From Paenibacillus tundrae (GTDB lineage: Bacteria; Bacillota; Bacilli; Paenibacillales; Paenibacillaceae), in NCBI RefSeq assembly GCF_036884255.1, contig NZ_CP145605.1:1364001-1428000 (forward strand): 64,000 bases of DNA. The letters run 5' to 3'. The translations under genes were made by a program, and so were the position numbers. The notes beneath the pieces are model-generated. The model searched no databases and was not told the DNA's origin. It was given only the letters and a program-made list of their open reading frames with translations. Shown here in pieces: positions 1-8,178 of the stretch (position 1 is its first letter; the number at the start of each line of letters is the position of its first letter).

Positions 1-316
1 AGGAATAGAGTAGATCCAACAGTTTTATCTATCACTAGAATGATCAACCATACTCACACAAGAAATCCAAAAGTCCGGTGATACACCAAACGAAGAGAGC
101 TCTGTCATTTTAGTGATGGGTACCTAACCACTAAACGTGTTTTGTTTTATAACACACCACACCAACACTAACCAACCCAGTAACCACCAAACCTATTCCA
201 ACAACATTTCCTCCTAAACTCCCCCAAACTTCCAAAACATCAGGACATGCACACAGGCAAGCTACCTTGTCCTGACATCTACTATATACAAACGGCAAAC
301 TTGCCGCGAAAAGGGT
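1..316. other. Non-coding left edge ahead of the GH25 gene
   Basis: No convincing coding region is seen; the open frame on the minus strand overlaps the GH25 gene and lacks a ribosome binding site. A perfect palindrome, CGGCAA-AC-TTGCCG (293-306), lies just before the ribosome binding site of the next gene and could be an operator or a small hairpin covering translation initiation. I see no clear sigma-A promoter. Confidence 0.5.
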
Positions 317-325
317 GTGAGAACC

Positions 326-1270
326 ATGCAAACGAGAACGCCAGGCAATACACAGGGCATTGATGTCTCCCGATATCAGGGCACGATTGATTGGGCCAAA
401 GTTAAGGCAAGTGGCATGACATTTGTGTTCATCAAAGCAACGGAGGGACGAACGTATACTGATCCAAATTTTCAGCAAAATGTGGCTGGCGCACTTGCGG
501 CTGGCATGCTGGTGGGAACGTATCATTTTTTCCGCGGCACCTCTACAGAGATCGCCAAAGCAGAAGCAGCGCATTATGCGAACACTTTACAGAAGGTCGG
601 GGGTGCGAAGGCATTACAATTACCTCCGGTCATGGACTATGAGAATAACCCCGGTAATTTGAGCAGAGCGCAGATGAACACTGTAGCCAAAGCCTTTCTA
701 ACCGAATTACAACGTCTTACTGGCATAAAACCAATTATATATACGGGCAATTCATTTGCTGGAAACTTTGATGCCTCGCTCGGTACGTATGATCTATGGA
801 TCGCGCGTTACAGCAACACACGGGTGCCGGATGACCAGCCTGCTTGGAAGCGTTGGACATTCTGGCAGTACACGGACTCAGGTAAGGTGAACGGCATTGT
901 GGGCAACGTCGACATGAATGAGTTTGAGGGGACGGCAGCGCAGCTACGAGCTAGATATGCTACTACAACGACACCTCCAAATCCACCTAAACCGACAGAA
1001 CCCACGAATCCGCCGAACCCAACCGAACCACCGAAAGGGGGCGAACCGATGACAACTGAAGAGAAAGTAGCGTTTGATGCGTTGAAGGCACAGGTGGAGA
1101 GACTACAGGCACGCCAGCAAATGGAGGTTCCGGTATGGGCCAAAGCAGCTGTAGAAGCTGCATTAGCCTATGATCCGAAGAACCCGTTGTTTAGCATCGA
1201 TAACGGAGCGAGTTACGACTTTTATCGTTTTATCACGGTCATGCACCGTAGAGGTTTGTTTAAAAAATAA
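326..1270 (+). CDS. GH25 family lysozyme (muramidase), endolysin-like
   Basis: Predicted 314-aa N-acetylmuramidase cleaving the MurNAc-GlcNAc bond of peptidoglycan. Residues 10-200 form a GH25 domain: it opens with GIDVSRYQG (Asp13) and carries the PPVMDYENN motif with Asp104 and Glu106, the positions of the family's catalytic acids. A Pro/Thr-rich linker follows (about residues 214-240), then a short C-terminal module with a coiled-coil-like start that may help binding or folding. There is no signal peptide, as in phage endolysins, but no other phage genes are nearby. An in-frame GTG at 317 is possible; ATG 326 is preferred because AAGGG lies 10 nt ahead. It could be a domesticated endolysin or a secreted autolysin exported by another route. 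Confidence 0.85.
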   Translation: MQTRTPGNTQGIDVSRYQGTIDWAKVKASGMTFVFIKATEGRTYTDPNFQQNVAGALAAGMLVGTYHFFRGTSTEIAKAEAAHYANTLQKVGGAKALQLPPVMDYENNPGNLSRAQMNTVAKAFLTELQRLTGIKPIIYTGNSFAGNFDASLGTYDLWIARYSNTRVPDDQPAWKRWTFWQYTDSGKVNGIVGNVDMNEFEGTAAQLRARYATTTTPPNPPKPTEPTNPPNPTEPPKGGEPMTTEEKVAFDALKAQVERLQARQQMEVPVWAKAAVEAALAYDPKNPLFSIDNGASYDFYRFITVMHRRGLFKK

Positions 1271-1329
1271 GGCTAATCCTAAATGAGTGTATGCATTCTA
1301 CATGTAAATGTAGGCTTACCAAAGCCAAA

Positions 1330-1360
1330 GACGCCATTCTTTAATGAGATGGCGTCTTTC
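1330..1360 (+). terminator. Rho-independent terminator after the GH25 gene
   Basis: GACGCCAT and ATGGCGTC form an 8-bp stem followed by a T-rich run (TTTCTTTG). Confidence 0.85.
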
Positions 1361-1391
1361 TTTGTGTGTTTAATTGCTAATCATTTTACGC

Positions 1392-1503
1392 GGGAAGGAG
1401 AAGGTAGCGAAAACTGAAGAAGCGAAGCGTTAGCCCCAAAGCTTACTGAAAAGTAATCTGGGGGTTACAGCGACCTTCGAGGTTTTCTATCATCGGAGTG
1501 CAG
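1392..1503 (+). repeat. Structured dispersed element A, copy 1
   Basis: One of three copies of an intergenic element in this window (also 9444-9587 and 45724-45858). It shows the shared order: GGAG (1397-1400), outer helix strand GGTA-gc-GAAAAC (1403-1414), the block TGAAGAAGCG, inner helix TAGCCCC/GGGGTTA (1431-1437 with 1461-1467), CAGCGA (1468-1473), outer helix return GTTTTCTATC (1482-1491), then ATCGGAGTG. It lies between two convergent genes, downstream of the GH25 terminator, so it is not the leader of an obvious gene. The linker after the first block is 5-6 nt shorter than in the other copies. Confidence 0.7.
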
Positions 1504-1515
1504 CGCAACCAACCC

Positions 1516-2034
1516 TTAATTCTCTTTCTCCAACAAAGGCACAAAATACGAATCATAATACCGCTGAAATGCCTCTTTGGTACGATCATCTTCTAATGCC
1601 CTTTTGGATAGAATCATCGCTTGTAAATCAGAAACGTGTAGATAGTAGTGCTTCTCATCCTCCCGTACAACGACAAACTGATCCCATGCCAAGAAATTTT
1701 GATTGTTCTTCGTCGTTCGCGTGATGCCTTGCTCATCTAACAACATCGTATTAGAGCCAAGGACGCCATTTAAATTCTGTTTTTTCATCATCCGAACTAT
1801 GGAGAAGAGTGTTAATTTTTTGTATAGGCTAGGGAAAACGATGATCCATAGTAGAATGGTTCCAATAGTCACAAGTGAAACGGGTCGCTGAAAAATGAGA
1901 TTTAAAAATAACAAAGAAATAGGAAACGCAGAGAGTAAAATATATTTTACCTTACGATGATGCTTGGATTGTGAGATCACATTTTTCTGTAGGTCGATTA
2001 GATCGTCAAAGGATAGGTTGAACTGCAGCTTCAC
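1516..2034 (-). CDS. YcxB-like membrane protein
   Basis: A 172-aa protein with two adjacent hydrophobic segments (about residues 30-70, LLSAFPISLLFLNLIF and VSLVTIGTILLWIIVF) followed by a soluble C-terminal part with the LLDEQGI...W.QFVVVREDEKHYYLHV pattern of the YcxB-like C-terminal domain family. The molecular function of the family is unknown. The start is GTG 2034, with GGAGG about 10 nt ahead, and a sigma-A-like promoter lies upstream (2063-2091). It faces the GH25 gene and is monocistronic. Confidence 0.75.
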   Translation of the reverse strand: MKLQFNLSFDDLIDLQKNVISQSKHHRKVKYILLSAFPISLLFLNLIFQRPVSLVTIGTILLWIIVFPSLYKKLTLFSIVRMMKKQNLNGVLGSNTMLLDEQGITRTTKNNQNFLAWDQFVVVREDEKHYYLHVSDLQAMILSKRALEDDRTKEAFQRYYDSYFVPLLEKEN

Positions 2035-2062
2035 AATGAATCGCCTCCATTCATATCTTCTA

Positions 2063-2091
2063 AATTGTAACGCATTTCAGTAAAAATGGAA
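2063..2091 (-). promoter_or_regulatory. Putative sigma-A promoter of the YcxB-like gene
   Basis: On the minus strand TTTCCA (-35) and TACAAT (-10) are separated by 17 nt and lie about 30 nt from the GTG start. Confidence 0.5.
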
Positions 2092-2794
2092 AAATAAAGC
2101 TTTATCTAGGGATACATAACTCGCATCAGTCTAGTAATTCGAACGAAATGAGAAGTGGTCAGGAGGGGGTGCCAAGACATTTTTTTGTCGATCTATGTTT
2201 TATTTCCGCGCTTTATGTAACTTTAAATAACATGGATTATAAAGTTGATGATCGTTGTATGTAAATCTCTTGTCTAAATGATTAATGTGATGTAAAGTAA
2301 GTTACACAAAATGGTTTTTTACCACAGTTTGCGAGCATAATCCTCCCATCATGACAAGACTATAACACTCAAAGTTATTGTAATGTCTCCCTGTTGTATA
2401 TTCCAACACCCTTGAAAACCACTCCTATGTCAATTTCGATCTGAATGATCCCTATGCTAATGAGTATATGTGTATACCCAAAACAAGTGACCAAGCTTTC
2501 ACTCTTTTCAATTGACCTTTGTTTAATTGTTCCATTTCTTTCTCTCTCAATTTATCTACGATTCCCCAACATGATTTGCTCAAATATATTAAAGGTATCA
2601 TGGGTATGTTAAACCCTTAATAGATACAGGTAGTATGTGATACACGCCTGCGACGGTTTCTTGGATCAGCATTTTGCGCGTAACAATCCTGGAAGCATGT
2701 TGAGTGATCGTGTATCCACTATCAATCCATCAGGATAATTGTTTTGGCACGCCAGCATCACACACATTTTGAGACAGGGAAGGGTGTTGTACGT
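2092..2794. other. Long intergenic region upstream of the peptide ABC importer
   Basis: About 700 nt without a supportable gene. It contains an AT-rich inverted repeat AACTTTA/TAAAGTT around 2219-2246, a 16-nt dyad TGTAA-N6-TTACA (2291-2306) with the spacing of CRP/FNR-type sites, and an 8-bp perfect inverted repeat GATACACG (2639-2646) with CGTGTATC (2709-2716) enclosing a smaller GGAT/ATCC stem (2663-2689). The last could fold in the leader of the lipoprotein gene, but I do not recognise a known riboswitch class. Confidence 0.4.
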
Positions 2795-4450
2795 ATGCGA
2801 ATGAGAAAAAAATGGTTGTCCGGTTTGATGGTTATGGCGATGAGTACGGTTTTGGTTTTATCGGGTTGCTCTAGCCAGGAGGGGACGAACACACCTGCTC
2901 CAGCGGAGGGTAGCGATCCACCTACGGAGGAAGTAGCAACGCAGGATACGATGATTATGGGAAGGGGTGGAGATTCTGTTGCCCTAGATCCGGCCATTGT
3001 AACCGATGGTGAATCCCTCAAGATTGGACATCAGGTATTTGATTCATTGCTTGATTATAAAGAAGGTGGAACAGAGGTTATCCCTGGACTTGCGGAGAGC
3101 TGGGAGATATCGGCAGATGGACTTAAGTATGAGTTCAAGCTAAAGTCTGGTGTGAAATTTCATGACGGCACCGACTTCAACGCCGAGGCTGTTGTATTCA
3201 ACTTCAATCGTTGGAGTGATCCTGCGAGTGAGTATAAATTTGAAGGAGATTCCTTCGATTATTACGATTCCATGTTTGGCCCAGAGGACGGACGCGTGAT
3301 TAAGGAAGTGAAGGCGATTGACGAGACAACGGTGGAGTTCACATTGAACCAACCACAAGCGCCTTTCCTGCAAAATATCGCGATGACGCCATTCGGCATT
3401 GCCAGCCCAACCGCCATTCAGGAAAAAAAGGAAAACTTCAAAACGGATCCTGTAGGCACCGGTCCTTTTGTATTCAAAGAGTGGAAACGCAACGACTCCA
3501 TTACACTGGAGAAAAATCCAACCTACTGGAAAGAAGGACTGCCGAAGCTGAACAAAGTTATTGTTCGCTCTATTCCAGATAATACAGCCCGTTTCAACGC
3601 CTTGCAGAATGGCGAAATTGACGTGATGGAGGATCTGAATCCGGATGATCTGTCGATCCTGGAGTCGAATGCTGACCTGCAGAAGATTGAACGTCCACCA
3701 TTCAACGTGGCGTATATCGGCTTTAACTTTAAGAAGAAACCTTTTGATGATGTAAAAGTGAGACAGGCGCTGAACCATGCGGTGAACAAACAAGGAATTA
3801 TTGATGCGTTCTTTGCTGGACAAGCTCAGCCTGCGGTGAACCCGATGCCACCAACATTATGGGGGTACAACGATAGTATTGAGGATTACCCGTATGACTT
3901 GGAGAAAGCAAAAGCATTGCTAGCCGAAGCAGGCTTCCCTGACGGATTGCCAGATCCGGTGACCTTCTATGCGATGCCAGTGTCTCGTCCGTACATGCCT
4001 GATGGTAGAAAAGTTGCCGAAGCGATCCAAGCGGATTTTGAGAAAATTGGAGTAAAGACAAACATTGAATCTCCCGAGTGGGCGACGTATCTAGATGATG
4101 CCAAAGCCGGGGAGAAGGACGATATCTACATGCTCGGTTGGACGGGTGATAACGGTGACCCCGATAACTTCTTGTACACGTTGCTGGATAAAGATGCGAT
4201 TCCGGGTAACAACCGTAGCTTCTATGTCAATGAGGAGTTGCATGTGTTGCTGACGGATGCGCAGAAGGAGACCGATCAGGATAAACGGGCAGAGTTGTAT
4301 GAGCAGGCACAGGTCATTATTAAGGAAGACGCTCCATGGATTCCGCTTGTGCATACCACGCCAATTCTTGCGGGTAGTGCGAAGTTGAAAGGTTTTGTAC
4401 CTTCGCCGCTGGGTAGCGAATCCTATGCCGGTGCCTATTTCGAGGAGTAA
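2795..4450 (+). CDS. ABC transporter substrate-binding lipoprotein, oligopeptide/dipeptide type (SBP family 5)
   Basis: A 551-aa extracytoplasmic solute receptor. The N-terminus is a lipoprotein signal, RKK followed by a hydrophobic stretch and the lipobox LSGC, so it should be diacylated and anchored outside the membrane. The rest matches SBP_bac_5, with the EPGLAESWEIS...YEFKLKSGVKFHDG region and the VRQALNHAVNK motif. Likely ligands are short peptides; other family members bind nickel or glutathione. The open frame extends to TTG 2744, but ATG 2795 has AAGGG about 10 nt upstream and begins the signal peptide properly. It is followed by a strong hairpin and two permease genes, but no ATPase genes. 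Confidence 0.9.
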   Translation: MRMRKKWLSGLMVMAMSTVLVLSGCSSQEGTNTPAPAEGSDPPTEEVATQDTMIMGRGGDSVALDPAIVTDGESLKIGHQVFDSLLDYKEGGTEVIPGLAESWEISADGLKYEFKLKSGVKFHDGTDFNAEAVVFNFNRWSDPASEYKFEGDSFDYYDSMFGPEDGRVIKEVKAIDETTVEFTLNQPQAPFLQNIAMTPFGIASPTAIQEKKENFKTDPVGTGPFVFKEWKRNDSITLEKNPTYWKEGLPKLNKVIVRSIPDNTARFNALQNGEIDVMEDLNPDDLSILESNADLQKIERPPFNVAYIGFNFKKKPFDDVKVRQALNHAVNKQGIIDAFFAGQAQPAVNPMPPTLWGYNDSIEDYPYDLEKAKALLAEAGFPDGLPDPVTFYAMPVSRPYMPDGRKVAEAIQADFEKIGVKTNIESPEWATYLDDAKAGEKDDIYMLGWTGDNGDPDNFLYTLLDKDAIPGNNRSFYVNEELHVLLTDAQKETDQDKRAELYEQAQVIIKEDAPWIPLVHTTPILAGSAKLKGFVPSPLGSESYAGAYFEE

Positions 4451-4489
4451 TGAGCAAGTTGTAAAAACTGTAATCCGTGTCTGAATTTT

Positions 4490-4574
4490 AAAGCGCTGGC
4501 GCACACGCAATGCTTAGCAGAACCATCATCCGGACGTAATCATCTCGAAGCATACGTGTCCGCTGGCGTTTTTG
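4490..4574 (+). terminator. Long stem-loop terminator inside the ABC importer operon
   Basis: The arm CGCTGGCG-C-ACACG-C-AATGCTT pairs with AAGCAT-A-CGTGT-C-CGCTGGCG and is followed by TTTTTG. It lies between the receptor gene and the permeases, where partial termination would give more receptor than permease. Confidence 0.8.
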
Positions 4575-4613
4575 TCTACCTAATCGGTTGTTTAAAAGGC
4601 GGGTGAATGAGGA

Positions 4614-5618
4614 TTGAATAGTTACATCGTCAAACGAGTATTGGTACTGTTGCCTGTTCTGTTAGGCATGACGTTAATCGTCTTTTCCATCATCCATGCC
4701 ATTCCCGGTGACCCGGCGGAAACCATTCTGGGACAGAAGGCAACAGAGCAATCCAAACAGGCTCTTCGAGACCAACTTGGCTTGGATAAACCGTGGTTTC
4801 AACAATATTTCGCATATCTCGGTGATCTGGTCAAAGGCGACCTAGGAACTTCTATCCGAACGAAGGTTCCGATTGCCCAGGAAATAGGGCCATACCTGAC
4901 GGCAACGTTTGAATTAACGATGGCTAGTATGCTGTTTGCCATTATCATTGGTGTCAATGCGGGGATCGTCAGTGCGTGGAAGCATAACTCCTGGTTTGAT
5001 TACTGCTGCATGGTCATTGCACTGGTCGGGGTTTCGATGCCGATCTTCTGGCTTGGCTTGATGGAGCAATGGCTGTTCGCCAACAAACTACAGTGGTTGC
5101 CATCCATCGGCAGGATGAATCCGCGCGATCCGATTGAAGCGGTAACCGGTCTGTACGTACTGGATACGATGATTGCTGGTCGCTGGGATCAGCTATGGAC
5201 GGTGACGAAGCACTTGCTGTTGCCAAGTATTGCGCTGGGTACGATTCCAATGGCCGTCATTGCACGCATGACCCGTTCCAGTATGCTGGAAGTGATGAGT
5301 TCGGATTATATCCGTACTGCAAAAGCCAAAGGTCTGGGTCCCTTTTTTGTCGTGTATGGACATGCGCTGAAAAATGCATTCATTCCCGTACTTACCGTAA
5401 TCGGCATTCAGACCGGATCGCTCCTCGGGGGAGCGGTGCTGACTGAAACCATCTTTGCATGGCCGGGCGTGGGACGCTATATATATGAAGCAATTAGTTC
5501 AAGAGATTATCCGGTGATCCAGAGCGGAATCCTGATCGTTGCTTTTTTCTTCGTGGTCATCAACTTGATTGTGGACTTACTCTATGCCGTATTTGATCCA
5601 AGAATCAGCTACAAATAA
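4614..5618 (+). CDS. ABC transporter permease, OppB/DppB type
   Basis: A 334-aa inner permease subunit of a peptide-type importer. The N-terminus is the family hallmark (YIVKRVLVLLPVLLGMTLIVF, first membrane span) followed by HAIPGDPAE. About six membrane segments are visible, and the EAA loop for ATPase contact occurs near YIRTAKAKGLGP. Start is TTG 4614 with AAAGGCGGG about 9 nt ahead. It is 19 nt ahead of its partner permease's start codon and belongs to the same operon as the lipoprotein receptor. ATPase subunits must be supplied from another locus. Confidence 0.9.
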   Translation: MNSYIVKRVLVLLPVLLGMTLIVFSIIHAIPGDPAETILGQKATEQSKQALRDQLGLDKPWFQQYFAYLGDLVKGDLGTSIRTKVPIAQEIGPYLTATFELTMASMLFAIIIGVNAGIVSAWKHNSWFDYCCMVIALVGVSMPIFWLGLMEQWLFANKLQWLPSIGRMNPRDPIEAVTGLYVLDTMIAGRWDQLWTVTKHLLLPSIALGTIPMAVIARMTRSSMLEVMSSDYIRTAKAKGLGPFFVVYGHALKNAFIPVLTVIGIQTGSLLGGAVLTETIFAWPGVGRYIYEAISSRDYPVIQSGILIVAFFFVVINLIVDLLYAVFDPRISYK

Positions 5619-5637
5619 TCCAAGAAGGGGATGCCAC

Positions 5638-6537
5638 ATGGCCAAATTATCGACGAATACGGGCGCTTCCGTGGATGTTGCAACCAAATCGACTTCAGGC
5701 CCATGGCGGGAGGCTTGGAGAACGTTTCGTAAAAATCGGCTAGCGCTTGCCGGGCTGGTCATCATTGTATTTTTCATCCTAATCGCCTTCATTGCACCTT
5801 ATATTTCACCTTATGACTACAAAGAGCAGGTTCTTACAGATCGACTGCAAGCACCATCGGCAGAGCATTGGTTTGGCACGGATGATCTCGGACGGGATGT
5901 GTTCTCCCGCGTGTTGCATGGGGCGAGAATTTCACTATGGGTCGGCTTCTTCTCCGTCATCGGTTCGATTATTGCTGGTGCGTTGTTAGGGCTGATTGCA
6001 GGATTTTATGGCAAATGGGTGGATATGCTTATCTCACGTCTGTTTGATATCTTGCTTGCTTTTCCAGGCATTCTCCTCGCGATTGCGATTGTCGCTATTC
6101 TGGGACCGTCTCTGCAAAATGCCCTGCTCGCCATTGCGATCGTCAACATTCCGACCTATGGCAGACTGGTGCGGTCGAGGGTACTTAGCTTGAGGCAGGA
6201 GGAGTTTATTACGTCAGCACGTACGCTTGGGGCGGGTAATGCACGAATTCTGTTTCGGCATATCTTGCCGAATAGTCTTACACCTCTGATTGTGCAAGGC
6301 ACGCTGGGCATTGGTACCGCGATTATTGAAGCGGCTGCACTCGGATTCTTAGGAATGGGTGCACAGCCACCTGATCCAGAATGGGGCAAAATGCTGTCGG
6401 ATTCTCGCCAGTTCATCCAAAAAGCACCTTGGACACTCATTTTCCCGGGTCTTTCCATTATGCTCACGGTGCTCGGTTTTAACCTGCTGGGGGATGGACT
6501 GCGAGACACGCTTGACCCAAAGATGGCGAAAAAGTAG
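5638..6537 (+). CDS. ABC transporter permease, OppC/DppC type
   Basis: A 299-aa second permease subunit. It has the N-terminal WREAWRTFRKNRLALAGLVI signature of OppC/DppC proteins, the HWFGTDDLGRDVFSRVLHGARISL motif, five to six membrane segments and the EAA-type loop FITSARTLGAGN. ATG 5638 is chosen because AAGAAGGGG lies directly upstream; the longer open frame back to 5569 overlaps the previous gene and adds unlikely residues. Together with the OppB-like protein it forms the membrane channel of the importer. Confidence 0.9.
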   Translation: MAKLSTNTGASVDVATKSTSGPWREAWRTFRKNRLALAGLVIIVFFILIAFIAPYISPYDYKEQVLTDRLQAPSAEHWFGTDDLGRDVFSRVLHGARISLWVGFFSVIGSIIAGALLGLIAGFYGKWVDMLISRLFDILLAFPGILLAIAIVAILGPSLQNALLAIAIVNIPTYGRLVRSRVLSLRQEEFITSARTLGAGNARILFRHILPNSLTPLIVQGTLGIGTAIIEAAALGFLGMGAQPPDPEWGKMLSDSRQFIQKAPWTLIFPGLSIMLTVLGFNLLGDGLRDTLDPKMAKK

Positions 6538-6695
6538 ACGTTATATATCCAGTGATCTCTGTCTATTGCCTTATGCAGGGGGACGTATTGCTCGCAGAAA
6601 GGGTTCGAATGTTATGTTTTGATGTTTTCATCGATGGCAATAGAAATATAGGTTTGTTGTCCACGTAACCATTGAACGCGAATTAATATTTGATG

Positions 6696-6723
6696 AGACA
6701 GCCGACTACATAGTCGGCTGTCT
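6696..6723 (+). terminator. Palindromic hairpin after the permease operon
   Basis: AGACAGCCGACT and AGTCGGCTGTCT form a perfect 12-bp stem with a 4-nt loop. The following U tract is weak (GTCCGTT), so it may act as a transcript end or 3'-stabilising hairpin. The rest of the gap to 6910 shows no gene. Confidence 0.6.
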
Positions 6724-6909
6724 GTCCGTTAAACTAACGGGCAGCGTATTCGTAATATATGGTGTATTGTAGAGTGTTTTAATGTTAGTTAGGAAGGCAA
6801 ACCAAAACTTAATAGCTTATGGAAAAAGGGTTAGATTTTGTTTTACATAGCGTTATCACAGCATTTCACAGCATTCAGTTCTTCCCATTTTGTATTTTTT
6901 TGAACCACA

Positions 6910-6936
6910 TGTCACATGAAAGGCCACTACCTCGTT
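6910..6936 (+). promoter_or_regulatory. Putative ECF41-type promoter
   Basis: TGTCACA (6910-6916) and CGTT (6933-6936) are 16 nt apart. ECF41 sigma factors are known to recognise a TGTCACA -35 element and a CGTC-like -10 element. The site lies 31 nt ahead of the oxidoreductase start and two genes upstream of an ECF41 sigma gene, the expected autoregulatory position. Confidence 0.7.
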
Positions 6937-6967
6937 CTATATGCAAACGACAGAAGAGGTGGATATT

Positions 6968-8155
6968 ATGAAAACATTAACGTGCGTTGTCATTGGCGCT
7001 GGGTATGCGGGAATTCATACAGTAAAAGAAATCCGTAAACGGTTTAAGGATCAGGTAAATAAGCATCCGCTCCGACTGGTTCTGATTGACGGAAACGCTT
7101 TCCATCTGCGTAAAGTGTTAATGTTTAGACCTGCCGTTACAAATGAAGACATACGGATTCCGCTAACCAAGTTGTTTCCGGACGAGGTTGAACTCGTGCA
7201 GGCCATGGTCCTCAATATCAATGCGGTAGAGAAAAAGCTGGTATATGTGAATGATGTGGGAGCAGAACATGAGATGAATTACGATATGCTCGTTGTAACA
7301 GTGGGCAGTGTGATTCGGCAGCCCGATTCCGATCAGGGTGGAATTGCACTCACCTCACTGGAAAGCGCGCAAAAGATTCGGAGCGCATGGCTTTCTAATC
7401 TTCAACAAGCCGCTTCTGAATCTAATGCAAGAGAACGTGAGCGATTAATGCACATTGCAATTGTGGGAGCTGGCATAAGTGGAGTAGAGACTGCTGCAGA
7501 GCTAGCTTATTATGCCCGTAGGGATGGGGAGCGGCTAGGACTTGACCCGCAAGCCATCCGAATTGAGCTATACAATGCACATGATCGCCTTTTTCTAGAC
7601 GGCCCTGCCAAAGTAGGCATGAAACTAGAACGACTTCTCCAAGACATTGGTATAAACACGCTGCATAATAAACGGATCATCAAGGAAGAAGATGGAGTAA
7701 TATGGTTGTCAGACGGTGAAAAGCGGAGTGTAGGGCTGTGTATCTGGACGCTTGGACTACTGCCTAATCCGATGATTCAGACGATCGGCTTGCCAGTAAT
7801 ATCTGATGGGCATGTGCGTGTTGATGTCAGCTACAGAGTGTCGGATATGCCTGGAGTCTATAGTATTGGCGACTGCGCCAAAATTGTAGACCCGCTTAAT
7901 GGGCATGTCGATGGCAAGACGTGCAAGGAAGCGATTCCCCAGGCTGCTCGCCTTGCCAAGATTATGCTTGCAGACCTCGAAGGTCGCCAAGCACCGGTTC
8001 ATGAGAGTTATATGAATTTGTATAGCATCGGACTAGGTCCGGGCAAAGGGTTAACCTGGGTAAACAAATGGGGGATTGATTTTGTCATCACTGGTAAACT
8101 GAGTTGGAAAATTAAGGAGTACACATGGGATGCAGCAAGTATGTTGACGACATGA
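6968..8155 (+). CDS. FAD-dependent oxidoreductase, type II NADH dehydrogenase-like
   Basis: A 395-aa pyridine-nucleotide-disulphide oxidoreductase-type flavoprotein. It begins with the FAD-binding motif VVIGAGYAGIHT, has a second dinucleotide motif IVGAGISGVETAAELAYYAR in the middle, and the GVYSIGDCAKI motif near the end that contacts FAD. The likely reaction is NADH-dependent reduction of a quinone or another acceptor; there is no obvious C-terminal membrane helix. Start ATG 6968 has AGAGGTGG about 7 nt ahead, preferred to the open-frame start at 6941. The next gene encodes an ECF41 sigma factor 23 nt downstream, and such sigma factors are usually paired with an oxidoreductase, carboxymuconolactone decarboxylase or epimerase-like partner. 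Confidence 0.85.
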   Translation: MKTLTCVVIGAGYAGIHTVKEIRKRFKDQVNKHPLRLVLIDGNAFHLRKVLMFRPAVTNEDIRIPLTKLFPDEVELVQAMVLNINAVEKKLVYVNDVGAEHEMNYDMLVVTVGSVIRQPDSDQGGIALTSLESAQKIRSAWLSNLQQAASESNARERERLMHIAIVGAGISGVETAAELAYYARRDGERLGLDPQAIRIELYNAHDRLFLDGPAKVGMKLERLLQDIGINTLHNKRIIKEEDGVIWLSDGEKRSVGLCIWTLGLLPNPMIQTIGLPVISDGHVRVDVSYRVSDMPGVYSIGDCAKIVDPLNGHVDGKTCKEAIPQAARLAKIMLADLEGRQAPVHESYMNLYSIGLGPGKGLTWVNKWGIDFVITGKLSWKIKEYTWDAASMLTT

Positions 8156-8178
8156 TCGGATGAATCGGGGTGGCTGAG

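Noticed and set aside
131..574. Open frame of 147 codons on the minus strand
   Set aside because: It overlaps the GH25 gene, has no ribosome binding site and an unnatural composition; a shadow frame.
326..1270. Prophage remnant suggested by the endolysin-like gene
   Set aside because: No holin, structural or integrase genes are nearby; both neighbours are ordinary chromosomal genes.
3140..3823. Open frame of 227 codons on the minus strand inside the peptide receptor gene
   Set aside because: Fully antisense to a clear SBP family 5 protein, with no recognised domain; a shadow frame.
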